Shown here in pieces: positions 52,860-61,252 of a DNA stretch of 64,000 nucleotides. A program made the translations under genes and the position numbers. The notes under the pieces are model-generated. The model did no database searches and was not told the origin of the DNA. It worked only from the letters and a program-made list of their open reading frames with translations. The stretch lies in the NCBI RefSeq assembly GCF_014639255.1, contig NZ_BMFV01000001.1, positions 1-64,000 on the forward strand, written 5' to 3'. Numbering within the stretch: position 1 is the stretch's first letter; each line of letters opens with the position of its first letter. This DNA is from Pullulanibacillus pueri. GTDB taxonomy: Bacteria > Bacillota > Bacilli > Bacillales > Sporolactobacillaceae.

Positions 52860-54511
52860 GGATGTTGAATGAGGTTCAATATTGCGAACGATTATTCCAT
52901 TTAATGCATGTCCAAGGTCTTTTTGAAGAAAGTTCCGATACGGTGGAAGGTTCTGCTCAACACTTAAGGGCAGAAAAACGTCTAAGGCGGGGGCAAATGG
53001 CCCCAGAAGAATTGTGGGGATCTATGCCTAAAAGCCTACGGTTAGGTGATGAACAGTTGCAGATTCATGGTGTCTTAGATTCTGTAAATTATGAAAGTGG
53101 AAAATGGGCACCTGTTGAAGCAAAGCATAGTAGTGCTCCAGACGGTACTCAAGCGTTCAATTTTGATAATTTTACGATTTGTGGTTTGGCTTGGCCAAAT
53201 GATCAAATTCAATTATGTGCTCAAGGCCTTCTTATGCGCTCCAACGGATACCCGTGTGATTATGGGTATCTTTTTTATCGTGGAAATAAGAAGAAAGTTA
53301 AAATTGAGTTTACACCTGAATTGATAAAAGCGACTGAATTATGTATTGCAAAGGCTAGAAAATTAAATGCTCATCCTGAGATAGTCCCCAAGCCATTAAC
53401 AGATTCAAAAAAGTGTTTTCGATGTTCACTAAATTATATTTGTCTTCCAGATGAAACCAATTATTTATTAGGTGTTTCAAATAATATTAGAAAAATTATT
53501 CCTTCAAGAGTAGATGGTGGTGTTTTATATGTATCGGAACCAGGAACTCGATTAGGTAAGTCAGGTGATGAGTTAATAATTCAATTTAAAGATGGACGAA
53601 AACAAGGGGTCCCGATTAAAGATCTTATTCACATTACTTTGATTGGAAATGTCCAATGTTCTACTCAATTACTGCAAACGCTTATGTTTGCGAATGTTAC
53701 AATAAGTTATTTAACGAGTCATGGACGCTTGATAGGAGTTTCGACACCTCCTCTTACTAAAAACATATACACTCGAAGACAGCAATTTATCAAGTTTAAT
53801 CACCCTGAATTCTCACTTCAACTAGCAAAGAAAATCGTATATGCAAAAATTAGGAATCAGCGGACACTTTTAAGAAGGAATGCGGGATCAAAGGTTTCTT
53901 ATGCTCTAGACAGTTTAACGAGATTAAGTGAAAAGTCTTCGGAAGCTGAAACGATTGACAAGTTGAGAGGGCTTGAAGGCATGGCTGCAAAAATTTATTT
54001 TGAAAACTTTTCAACGATGTTCAAAAGCCACCTTACACACATAGATGTGATGAAAGGGAGGAATCGCCGTCCGCCTAAGGATCCTGTCAATGTTTTGCTT
54101 TCTTTAGGTTATACCCTAATGGTTCGAGACTTTCAAGCAGCTTGTGGATCCGTTGGATTTGATGCAATGCTTGGTTTTTATCATCGACCTGAAGCAGGTC
54201 GTCCAGCCTTAGTATTAGATATGATGGAACCCTTTCGCCCACTCATTGTCGATAGTATTGTTCTCCGTGCTTTAAATACTGGGGAATTAACATTAGATAA
54301 CTTTTACATGGGTTCAGACAGTTGTCAGTTAAAAAAGGGTGGGAGAAACAATTATTTCGCGTTGTATGAGAGAAGAATGCATGACAAAATTACTGACCCG
54401 ACTTTTGGTTATAAGATTTCTTATCGAAGAATGATTGAGCTTCATCTCAGAATGTTAGCACGTTTCATTGAGGGAGAAATAAAGGAATATATTCCACTTA
54501 TGACAAGATAG
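52841..54511 (+). CDS. cas4-cas1: Cas4-Cas1 fusion, spacer-acquisition protein
   Basis: The 556-aa fusion is typical of type V-B loci. The N-terminal Cas4 domain (about 1-205) has the first iron-sulfur Cys in VQYCERLFHL, nuclease residues around APVEAKHSS (ExK), and the C-terminal Cys triplet in CFRCSLNYIC. The Cas1 domain (about 215-556) begins LYVSEPGTRLGKSGDELII and carries the metal-binding Glu in RGLEGMAAKIYF and the later His and Asp region GFYHRPEAGRPALVLDMMEPFRP. Cas4 selects PAM-proximal prespacers and Cas1-Cas2 integrates them at the leader. It is followed 12 bp later by cas2. Confidence 0.96.
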   Translation: MGSIPIRMLNEVQYCERLFHLMHVQGLFEESSDTVEGSAQHLRAEKRLRRGQMAPEELWGSMPKSLRLGDEQLQIHGVLDSVNYESGKWAPVEAKHSSAPDGTQAFNFDNFTICGLAWPNDQIQLCAQGLLMRSNGYPCDYGYLFYRGNKKKVKIEFTPELIKATELCIAKARKLNAHPEIVPKPLTDSKKCFRCSLNYICLPDETNYLLGVSNNIRKIIPSRVDGGVLYVSEPGTRLGKSGDELIIQFKDGRKQGVPIKDLIHITLIGNVQCSTQLLQTLMFANVTISYLTSHGRLIGVSTPPLTKNIYTRRQQFIKFNHPEFSLQLAKKIVYAKIRNQRTLLRRNAGSKVSYALDSLTRLSEKSSEAETIDKLRGLEGMAAKIYFENFSTMFKSHLTHIDVMKGRNRRPPKDPVNVLLSLGYTLMVRDFQAACGSVGFDAMLGFYHRPEAGRPALVLDMMEPFRPLIVDSIVLRALNTGELTLDNFYMGSDSCQLKKGGRNNYFALYERRMHDKITDPTFGYKISYRRMIELHLRMLARFIEGEIKEYIPLMTR

Positions 54512-54523
54512 GGGGAAATAATC

Positions 54524-54817
54524 GTGCGACAATATTATCTCGTTTCTTATGATATAGCCGATCAAAAACGCTGGCGAAAAGTATTTAAAACGATGAAAGG
54601 ATTTGGTGAGCATGTTCAATATTCAGTATTTATTTGTCAACTTTCGGAACTTGAATTAGCTAAACTGAAAGCGGCACTTAATGAAATTGTACATCAAAAT
54701 CAAGATCAAGTGATGTTTGTTCAATTTGGTCCGGTAACAAGTAATCAACTTCAAAAGAAAATTTCAACAGTAGGGAGAGATTATATGCCGATGGATTTAG
54801 AAAAATTAATTTTCTAA
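54524..54817 (+). CDS. cas2: Cas2
   Basis: The 97-aa protein has the Cas2 ferredoxin-like fold. YYLVSYDIADQKRWRKVFK holds the conserved Asp, GEHVQYSVFICQLSE is the second strand-turn, and the MFVQFGPVT strand follows. The start is GTG 54524 with GGGGGAAAT upstream. It pairs with Cas1 to form the integrase. It is the last protein gene of the operon; the tracrRNA promoter begins only 28 bp after its stop. Confidence 0.96.
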   Translation: MRQYYLVSYDIADQKRWRKVFKTMKGFGEHVQYSVFICQLSELELAKLKAALNEIVHQNQDQVMFVQFGPVTSNQLQKKISTVGRDYMPMDLEKLIF

Positions 54818-54844
54818 TAAATTTTATAATTTAGACGCATAATC

Positions 54845-54872
54845 TTGACTATTAGTGGGCATCCTTTATAAT
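54845..54872 (+). promoter_or_regulatory. Sigma-A promoter of the tracrRNA
   Basis: TTGACT (54845-54850) and TATAAT (54867-54872) are separated by 16 bp, just after cas2. The predicted transcription start is near 54879, immediately before the first tracrRNA stem-loop. Confidence 0.8.
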
Positions 54873-54878
54873 AGAAGT

Positions 54879-55030
54879 AATAAAGCTACATCTTAATGTT
54901 GTAGCAATTGATTGTTTGTGCATCGAGTGTAGAAACACTCTAACAATCACTTTTATTACATTTTTCTTCTTTTTGTTTGGACATGCTGTCGAGCACCTCT
55001 ATAGGTCAAAATGACCGGGAGGTGCTCGAA
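54879..55030 (+). ncRNA. tracrRNA of the type V-B system
   Basis: From the promoter the RNA would fold stem 1 (GCTACA 54885-54890 with TGTAGC 54900-54905), then stem 2 (GATTGTT 54910-54916 with AACAATC 54942-54948, inner GAGTGT-AGAA-ACACTC). The anti-repeat follows at 54952-54982. It pairs with the CRISPR repeat through TTTATTAC, TTCTTCT and TTTGTTTGGAC, with one G-U pair and one small bulge. After it comes a strong 11-bp stem TCGAGCACCTC/GAGGTGCTCGA (54989-55029) that may stabilise or end the RNA, although no long T-run follows. Order and strand agree with known Cas12b tracrRNAs. The 3' end is approximate. Confidence 0.88.
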
Positions 55031-55167
55031 GTGTTTAAAATAACAACATCTTTTAATTGTGAGTGTGTTTTTTATGGTTATTTTTGTTGGTATTAATCAT
55101 TTGAAAATAAGGATGCTCGAAATTAAATTTGAAAAAGCTTTAGTACCAAGCGGTTCGAGCGTCTGCA
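55031..55167 (+). promoter_or_regulatory. CRISPR leader
   Basis: An AT-rich 137-bp leader precedes the first repeat. It has an inverted repeat GCTCGAA (55115-55121)/TTCGAGC (55154-55160) ending 7 bp before repeat 1. The pre-crRNA promoter should lie here, but I see no convincing consensus pair. The degenerate repeat at the other end of the array confirms that this is the leader side. Confidence 0.75.
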
Positions 55168-56656
55168 GTCCAAACAAAGAGAAGAAGCAGTAATAAAGGG
55201 CACGATGAACAACGAGTTGTAGGATATTCGACATGGGGAGTCCAAACAAAGAGAAGAAGCAGTAATAAAGGGCACTTTCAGTCCGGTAGTTTCAAAGGAT
55301 TGCGGAAGGAGTCCAAACAAAGAGAAGAAGCAGTAATAAAGGGCACGCATCAACAAACAGGTATTTTAGTTTAACCTCCACTATTAGTCCAAACAAAGAG
55401 AAGAAGCAGTAATAAAGGGCACCTACGACCTATATTCAGCGCACGGCTAGCTTCGTGGGTCCAAACAAAGAGAAGAAGCAGTAATAAAGGGCACAACTAC
55501 TTGCTAAACTTATGTTGAATAGTCTCTACGGTCCAAACAAAGAGAAGAAGCAGTAATAAAGGGCACCAGCAGTTGGCGCCAATCATCGGTAAAGTCGTTT
55601 CGTCCAAACAAAGAGAAGAAGCAGTAATAAAGGGCACTCAGTTCCCCTTCGCTTTCACAATTCCAATATACCAGTCCAAACAAAGAGAAGAAGCAGTAAT
55701 AAAGGGCACGATGAACAACGAGTTGTAGGATATTCGACATGGGGAGTCCAAACAAAGAGAAGAAGCAGTAATAAAGGGCACTGTATGTTTTGTTCTCCAT
55801 TGCTTTATTTTGATGAAGTCCAAACAAAGAGAAGAAGCAGTAATAAAGGGCACTCTTTTATATCGGAAACATGAACACCTGCCCCATTGGGATGTCCAAA
55901 CAAAGAGAAGAAGCAGTAATAAAGGGCACCAACGTGTTTATCGCCAATTTCTACCCCTTGCATACGTCCAAACAAAGAGAAGAAGCAGTAATAAAGGGCA
56001 CCATCTCTTAAATTTTTGAAGGACAATCGGGGCTGAGTCCAAACAAAGAGAAGAAGCAGTAATAAAGGGCACGGTCATATCGGAGTATGTTAGCGCACCA
56101 TCAGTTTCGTCCAAACAAAGAGAAGAAGCAGTAATAAAGGGCACGACGCAGAAATAGTCGATACCAAGATCGGCTATATGGTCCAAACAAAGAGAAGAAG
56201 CAGTAATAAAGGGCACTCAATGAATTGAATGGTGGTGCTTCACAAGATACTCAGTCCAAACAAAGAGAAGAAGCAGTAATAAAGGGCACATAAGGATATA
56301 GCGAATACTGACGATAAGACCAAGGTCCAAACAAAGAGAAGAAGCAGTAATAAAGGGCACAGAGCAGACGGAATACCTTATGCAACTGATTATTATCAGT
56401 CCAAACAAAGAGAAGAAGCAGTAATAAAGGGCACATGCAAAAATACGGCATCATCAAGGACGGGGAATTGCTCTTAGTCCAAACAAAGAGAAGAAGCAGT
56501 AATAAAGGGCACAACACTATTCCAGTTAATCGTACCTCTATCGTTCTGTCCAAACAAAGAGAAGAAGCAGTAATAAAGGGCACGCGACACGGAAATACGC
56601 GCGATTGCACGCAGTCTTAACGTCCAAACAAAGAGAAGAAGCAGTAATAAGGGCAT
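55168..56656 (+). CRISPR. Type V-B CRISPR array, 21 repeats and 20 spacers
   Basis: The 36-bp repeat (begins GTCCAAACAAAGAG, ends AATAAAGGGCAC) occurs 20 times without change plus one degenerate copy at 56622-56656, which lacks one A and ends CAT. Repeats start at 55168, 55240, 55311, 55387, 55459, 55531, 55602, 55674, 55746, 55818, 55894, 55966, 56037, 56109, 56181, 56254, 56325, 56399, 56477, 56548 and 56622. Spacers are 35-42 nt, mostly 36. Spacer 1 (55204-55239) and spacer 8 (55710-55745) are identical. The repeat 3' end GGGCAC adjoins the spacer as in other Cas12b crRNAs, so crRNA is read from the plus strand. Perfect conservation suggests an active array. Confidence 0.98.
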
Positions 56657-56935
56657 TACTAAAACAACTTAAATATTTAAAGGAAACCACGTCAGGTATT
56701 AACGATAGATTGCTCGGCGATCATTAATGAATTAGAAGCCTTAGATAAAGACAGTATGGCTAGTTATTTACATGGTTTTAAAAAGGCTGAACTCGTTGCC
56801 ATCGGTCAATCTATTCAAATTGAACTTAAAATGAGAGCCACTAAAAAAGAATTAATTGAAAACATCCTTCATCACTTTAACTATATCCGATTAAACGAAC
56901 AAATCGCCAATCGGAATAAGTCAAAGAAAATATGA
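56657..56935 (+). pseudogene. Coding remnant directly after the array
   Basis: Two adjacent frames look coding: LLKQLKYLKETTSGINDRLL to a stop at 56727, and a second frame from before 56710 to 56935 (ELEALDKDSMASYLHGFKK, then ELVAIGQSIQIELKM and ENILHHFNYIRLNEQI). The latter includes a 59-codon ATG frame at 56756. A one-base shift would join the parts, so this is the decayed 3' end of a gene whose 5' part has been lost at the array border. The family is not recognised. Confidence 0.45.
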
Positions 56936-57361
56936 GAGGTTAATGGGTTGATGAAGGGGAGTCAGAAACTTCCGACTCCCATTAAAGAAACCATTACTCG
57001 AAAGGCTACTAGACTCACATAATCTTAAGCACATTATTCCTCTATATCGAATGCAAGTTCTTTTTCTGTGGAACAATATTTTGGGTGGTGACAGGTACTC
57101 TTCCTTTGGTAGAAAAAAAGAAATACCATGTATGGTGATAAAGTGCCTTTGCAGTTTTTATTTAAACTAGGTAAAGAATTACTAGAGCTCAATGCAATGG
57201 AATTGGACCCGGGGACTTCAACATTTTTTTAAAATATAGATATTGATACTTCAAATTCATGTTCGATGATGAATGATCGAGGATTGGGAGGATAATACCC
57301 TCCAAGGCAGTGGAATAAAAGGTTTTTTCTCACCCTATCAAGCAACATACTTTATAATTGA
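56936..57361. other. Intergenic region, no gene seen
   Basis: AT-rich DNA between two gene remnants. A hairpin CGGAAGTTTCTGACTCC-like inverted repeat (GGGGAGTCAGAA, then GACTCCC near 56955-56980) may be a terminator. No credible frame. Confidence 0.4.
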
Positions 57362-57834
57362 AAGAACATCGAAGGGGACATTAAGGTTTCTGATGGTTCT
57401 GCGACATCTTCTTCCCCTATAGAAGATTCAATCGTTGATAAAGACCGACGTGAAACGGTGCTACAAGCCATGAAAGGTTTCAATCAAGAGTCAAAAACCT
57501 GGTTTCAATGGTACCAGATGGCTCAACAATTCACTGTAGTTGCGAAGGATGATCGTTTAATGTCGCTTCCTTACATTCGAGAAGCAATACCTTTTGAATA
57601 CCAAATAAAAACAGTTAAAGCAGTCATTCATCGTTTTAAAGGACGCGCATTACTTTGTGATGAGGTAGGGCTAGGTAAGACGGTAGAGGAAGAAATTGCA
57701 GCACCTAAACTTGGAAGTTTGTGGATGGGATTAATAACAAATATATCTTTTTATTAACAGCGACTCCTGTTCAAAATCATCTGGAAGAGCTTTATAATCT
57801 CATTACTTTACTTAAGCCAGGCGATTATAACTAA
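57362..57834 (+). pseudogene. SNF2-type helicase gene with its middle deleted
   Basis: The first part reads SIVDKDRRETVLQAMKGFNQ, a DNA-helicase N-terminal region, then PFEYQIKTVKAVIHRFKGRA and motif I DEVGLGKTVE at about 57655-57690. Within about 20 codons the sequence jumps to motif III, FLLTATPVQNHLEELYNLIT, in another frame, and ends in a stop at 57834. About 100 residues between motifs I and III, including motif II, and the whole second helicase lobe are gone. This is a dead remnant of a SNF2-family helicase, a class common in defence loci. Confidence 0.75.
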
Positions 57835-57977
57835 GCGGAAGTCCTTATAAGGACAATTTTAGCTTTGCCATTTAGGCTGAACAACAATTAAGGGCTTCGT
57901 GAATGAATAGATTAAAGCTATCCATTATACTGTGATGATTAGGATGCAAATAATTCTGCAAGAGAGAAGGAAAATAT

Positions 57978-58424
57978 ATGCTATTTTATGCTATTGCAAT
58001 CCTAGTTATTGTGATGGACCAGGTTTCTAAATATCTCATTCGTACCTACATTGACATTAATGAATCCTTTACATTATGGGGAATACAACTTACACATATC
58101 GAGAATAGAGGCATGGCAGGAAGTTTATTTCAAGGCTATGCACGGATCTTCGGCGTTGTGGCTATACTGTTCGTCATCGGTGTTTTATATTTTCGCAGAA
58201 CCAGAGAAACGAAGGGTGCTCTTATCGATAGTAGTTTGGGATTCCTAGTCGGAGGAGCAATTGGAAATGGCGTTGATAGACTTTTGTTTGGACAGGTGAC
58301 AGATTTTATCGTGCGCTCTGGTGGAATTCTTAACCTGGCCGACCATGCCATTGAGATGGGGGGGCTATTGCTTATTATTTATGGCATCGTTACCTGGTTG
58401 AGTAAAAGGAATCAGAGCCTCTAG
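57978..58424 (+). CDS. lspA: Signal peptidase II (LspA)-family protein
   Basis: The 148-aa four-helix membrane aspartyl protease of the LspA family cleaves prolipoproteins after lipid modification. Conserved blocks are DQVSKYL near residue 14, ENRGMAGSLFQG, GGAIGNGVDRLLFGQVTDFI (first catalytic Asp) and NLADHAIEMG (second Asp). The sequence GMAGSLF differs from the usual GAAFG box, and there is no rluD or ileS neighbour as for the housekeeping lspA, so it may be a second, accessory copy. A ribosome site GAGAGAAGG precedes ATG 57978. Confidence 0.87.
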   Translation: MLFYAIAILVIVMDQVSKYLIRTYIDINESFTLWGIQLTHIENRGMAGSLFQGYARIFGVVAILFVIGVLYFRRTRETKGALIDSSLGFLVGGAIGNGVDRLLFGQVTDFIVRSGGILNLADHAIEMGGLLLIIYGIVTWLSKRNQSL

Positions 58425-59157
58425 AAAAGTACATAAAAATGCATTAGAAATATCTCAAGACGAGTAAGGTATTTTCATAAAAATAGGGTAATGTCATTAG
58501 AGTCTTTGCTTTCTGTTGACGTTAATTCCTAATGGAAACAAGTAGCCCCTCATCTTTTAAAGTGAAGGGGATTTTAGGTTTTTTATAAAATTTTTTAACT
58601 ATCACCAGATTTTATAACTTGTTAGCTTAGGCGTGGAGACTCAAAAAAATCGTAAGCACCACGATTTTTTCTGAGAAGATTATTCTCCTAGTCGCTTTCC
58701 TTAGTCCAAAGGGAACAGCAACCAGCGTTACTTCTCGAATACACTTCGAGTTGTTCTGAGAAAGCTGACGACGAAGCGGTACGAGTAGACGCAGGAACAA
58801 GGGATTTTTATTCATAAATACTTGGGAAACCAAATTATCCATTCCCAAGTTGGCTGAGACCGTGCCTGTGGAAAGCGAAGTATTTTGACGGAGCGATTTG
58901 CCTTATGCCTAAGAATAAAGAAAAATACTTCTGTCCCAACCTCCCCGTCTGCATGCGATCTAAGGTAAGCGATAGTAAACTTAACATCTTTCTACGAATA
59001 GTCCGAGTTAAACTTTGAGAGTCAAGGAATCAGTGAGAAAACAGGCTGCTTTCCCGATCGCTCCTCTTCTATACCTCTCTAAACAGTTCCCATCAAGAAA
59101 ATTATGTCTTGATAGGGCCTAAACAACGTTTATTCCATTTTCATCCAGACATTTTCT
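58425..59157. other. Long intergenic region with terminator and direct repeat
   Basis: A stem CCCCTCA...TGAAGGGG with TTTTAGGTTTTTT (58545-58582) probably terminates lspA. The right copy of the 62-bp repeat lies at 58943-59004. An inverted repeat GAAGTATTTT (58881)/AAAATACTTC (58922) adjoins it. I see no gene; minus-strand frames here lack ribosome sites. Confidence 0.55.
58943..59004 (+). repeat. 62-bp direct repeat, right copy
   Basis: Ungapped match to 22204-22265, differing only at four positions (offsets 11, 24, 44 and 48). Same orientation as the left copy; 36.7 kb separate them. Confidence 0.85.
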
Positions 59158-59186
59158 TGAAACGTAAAGGCGCTTTTTACCGTATA
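59158..59186 (+). promoter_or_regulatory. Sigma-W-like ECF promoter of the pspA operon
   Basis: TGAAAC (59158-59163) and CGTATA (59181-59186) are separated by 17 bp, matching the sigma-W consensus (TGAAAC and CGTA). The operon starts at 59538, giving a 5' leader of about 345 nt. In Bacillus subtilis the homologous operon is sigma-W controlled, which supports the assignment. Confidence 0.75.
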
Positions 59187-59537
59187 TATAATACAGAAGT
59201 ATTGTCGGGATTCCCCATTAAAACACAATGATTTGATGATTTTCACATGATTATACACCGCGCTTTAATAAAACAGTATAATGGAGTTATAATCTCAATT
59301 CGTTAGTGAAACACGGATTTTTGAGTGATAACGAAAATGTAATTTTGACCACATTTGTTGGTTGGATAACAAAAAATGTAAGTGCACAACAAAAGTCAGC
59401 ACTAGTCAGGGACTGCAAGGGCAACCCTATCAGTCTTTTCAAATATTCATTAGCGTCAACACTTTTCTTATGTTACTAAGATCTAAAATTGATCTATTCA
59501 TATTTCAATATAAGACGAAAGCAAAGGGGGCTGGGAT

Positions 59538-60188
59538 ATGGGGATTTTATCAAGATTTAAAACGATTATGTCGAGCCATATCAGTGATGTTTTAAATAAG
59601 TCCGACAATCCGGAGAAGATCATCGAGGACACTTTAAGAACGCTTAATCTTGACTTAGGGAAGGTTAAAGCAGAGACGGTCGCGTTAATGGAAGAAGAAA
59701 AGCGAATAAAAAGGGCATTAAACGAGTGCCGAAGTAATATAGAAAAAATGGAACGTTACGCGATGAAGGCAATCGAAGCGGGCGATGAAAACGATGCGCG
59801 AGCCTATTTAGAGAAGAAGGCCGCGTTTGCCTCAGAGCAATCCGAATGGGAAACCTCTTACCAGCAGGTAGCCTCGGAGGCTGCTCAAATGAAACAATTG
59901 CTGGAAAAACTGACCGCTGATATCGGTGAACTCGAAGCTCGTAGCCAGGCGTTAAAAATGAAAATGACTTCGTCCGAAACACAGAAAAAGGTCGCGGGCT
60001 CTAGCGCGACATTTGGGCAAATGGAAGACAAGGTTGACCGCGCGTTATTTGAAGCGGAAGCCTTGGCGGAATTGCGCAGCAATCCGCTAGATGAGCTAGA
60101 AGATCCTGCAGAACCTGCTAAAACTCATAAAGAAACAGATGTCGACGCCGATCTCGAGGCGCTTAAAGAAAGCATGAAGAAAAACTAG
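59538..60188 (+). CDS. pspA: PspA/IM30-family phage-shock protein
   Basis: The 216-aa protein is an ESCRT-III-like coiled-coil membrane-binding protein. The N-terminal amphipathic helix MGILSRFKTIMSSHISDVLN is followed by DNPEKIIEDTLRTLNLDLGK and long helices to about residue 185, then an acidic tail. It stabilises damaged membranes under envelope stress. The ATG follows AAAGGGGGCTGGGAT. It is the first gene of a four-gene operon corresponding to ydjFGHI of B. subtilis. Confidence 0.93.
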   Translation: MGILSRFKTIMSSHISDVLNKSDNPEKIIEDTLRTLNLDLGKVKAETVALMEEEKRIKRALNECRSNIEKMERYAMKAIEAGDENDARAYLEKKAAFASEQSEWETSYQQVASEAAQMKQLLEKLTADIGELEARSQALKMKMTSSETQKKVAGSSATFGQMEDKVDRALFEAEALAELRSNPLDELEDPAEPAKTHKETDVDADLEALKESMKKN

Positions 60189-60223
60189 CGGTTTATAAGT
60201 CTATGAAATGAGGGGGACAGAGG

Positions 60224-61252
60224 ATGATCCTTTATTACAAATGCCCGAGTTGTGGCAGTGATATGACCTTTGATCCGAAATCAGGGGAGTTAACCTGTGA
60301 TAGCTGTGGTAGGGTTGAAAACATTGAAACCTACCCTGAGGAGTTAAAGCAAGCCGAGTTTTCTCCAGAAGAGACGAAGGAGTACCAATGTGAGAACTGT
60401 GGTGCTGTTCTCATTACGACGGCCGATACGGTCGCGACCCACTGTAGCTTTTGTGGGGCGGGAGTTGTCATTGGTGATCGCGTATCAGGCCACTTGGCAC
60501 CGAAAAAAGTGATTCCCTTTACAATTACTAAGGATGAGGCTGCTGCGGCTTTTAAGAAATGGTGTCGAAAAGGGCTGTTGACTCCGAAGGGTTTTATGTC
60601 AGCGGATCGCATTCAGAGCATTACGGGCATGTATATTCCTTTTTGGTTATTTGATTTAAATAGTAAAGTTCAGGTGCGAGCCATTTGTACGAGAGAGCAT
60701 ACATATGAAGAGGGAGATTATATTTGCACGGAAACAGAGTATTATGAGGCCTTCCGTGATATCAATTTGAATTATATGAAGATCCCCGTTGATGCTTCTG
60801 AGAAAATGGACGATGGTCTAATGGATAAATTGGAGCCCTTTTCCTATGATCAATTAAAAGAGTTTAAAACGCCCTATCTTGTAGGATATCTGGCAGAAAA
60901 ATATAATTATACGGATGAGGATCTGGAGCCGCGTGTGAAGGATAAAATCAGTGGCTATATCGAATCTTATATCCGTTCGACTTTCAGAGGCTACCATTCG
61001 GTCGATTATAAGCAGAAGCATGTTGATACAAAGAATGTGAATAGCTTCTACGTACTGTTGCCGGTATGGATGGTGAACTATGATTACAATAAAAAGGTGT
61101 ACACCTTTGCCATGAATGGTGAGACGGGAAAGGTCGTTGGTTTTCCGCCGTTAAGCAAAGGGAAAATGACAGCCTGGTTTGGCGGGATCGCCGCTGGTGC
61201 TCTGCTCGCTTTTAAATGTGTCTCCTTAATCATGGGAGGTGGTTTTTGGTGA
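60224..61252 (+). CDS. ydjG: YdjG-like zinc-ribbon membrane protein
   Basis: The 342-aa protein has two N-terminal zinc ribbons, CPSCGSDM/CDSCGR (residues 6-28) and CENCGAV/CSFCGA (about 57-80), and a C-terminal membrane helix (about 312-332). The central part is the YdjG-type domain (FTITKDEAAAAFKKWCRKG, GMYIPFWLFDLN). It lies 35 bp after pspA and overlaps the next gene by 4 bp. In B. subtilis YdjG and YdjH form a membrane hub that recruits PspA under stress; the same partnership is likely here. Confidence 0.88.
   Translation: MILYYKCPSCGSDMTFDPKSGELTCDSCGRVENIETYPEELKQAEFSPEETKEYQCENCGAVLITTADTVATHCSFCGAGVVIGDRVSGHLAPKKVIPFTITKDEAAAAFKKWCRKGLLTPKGFMSADRIQSITGMYIPFWLFDLNSKVQVRAICTREHTYEEGDYICTETEYYEAFRDINLNYMKIPVDASEKMDDGLMDKLEPFSYDQLKEFKTPYLVGYLAEKYNYTDEDLEPRVKDKISGYIESYIRSTFRGYHSVDYKQKHVDTKNVNSFYVLLPVWMVNYDYNKKVYTFAMNGETGKVVGFPPLSKGKMTAWFGGIAAGALLAFKCVSLIMGGGFW

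Noticed and set aside
54989..55029. Strong hairpin called as a certain Rho-independent terminator
   Set aside because: No T-run of useful length follows; I keep it as a tracrRNA 3' structure with uncertain terminator function.
55123..56656. Several open frames on both strands across 55.1-56.7 kb, with the recurring peptides PFITASSLCLD and ALYYCFFSLFG
   Set aside because: They are translations of the CRISPR repeat in different frames; no ribosome sites, and the region is fully explained by the array.
22266..58942. Calling the island a prophage or integrative conjugative element
   Set aside because: No integrase, relaxase, capsid, portal or terminase genes are visible, and no tRNA gene adjoins either repeat.
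59307..59335. Second sigma-W-like promoter with TGAAAC at 59307
   Set aside because: The spacing to the only CGAA is 19 bp and the -10 is poor; the site at 59158-59186 is much better.
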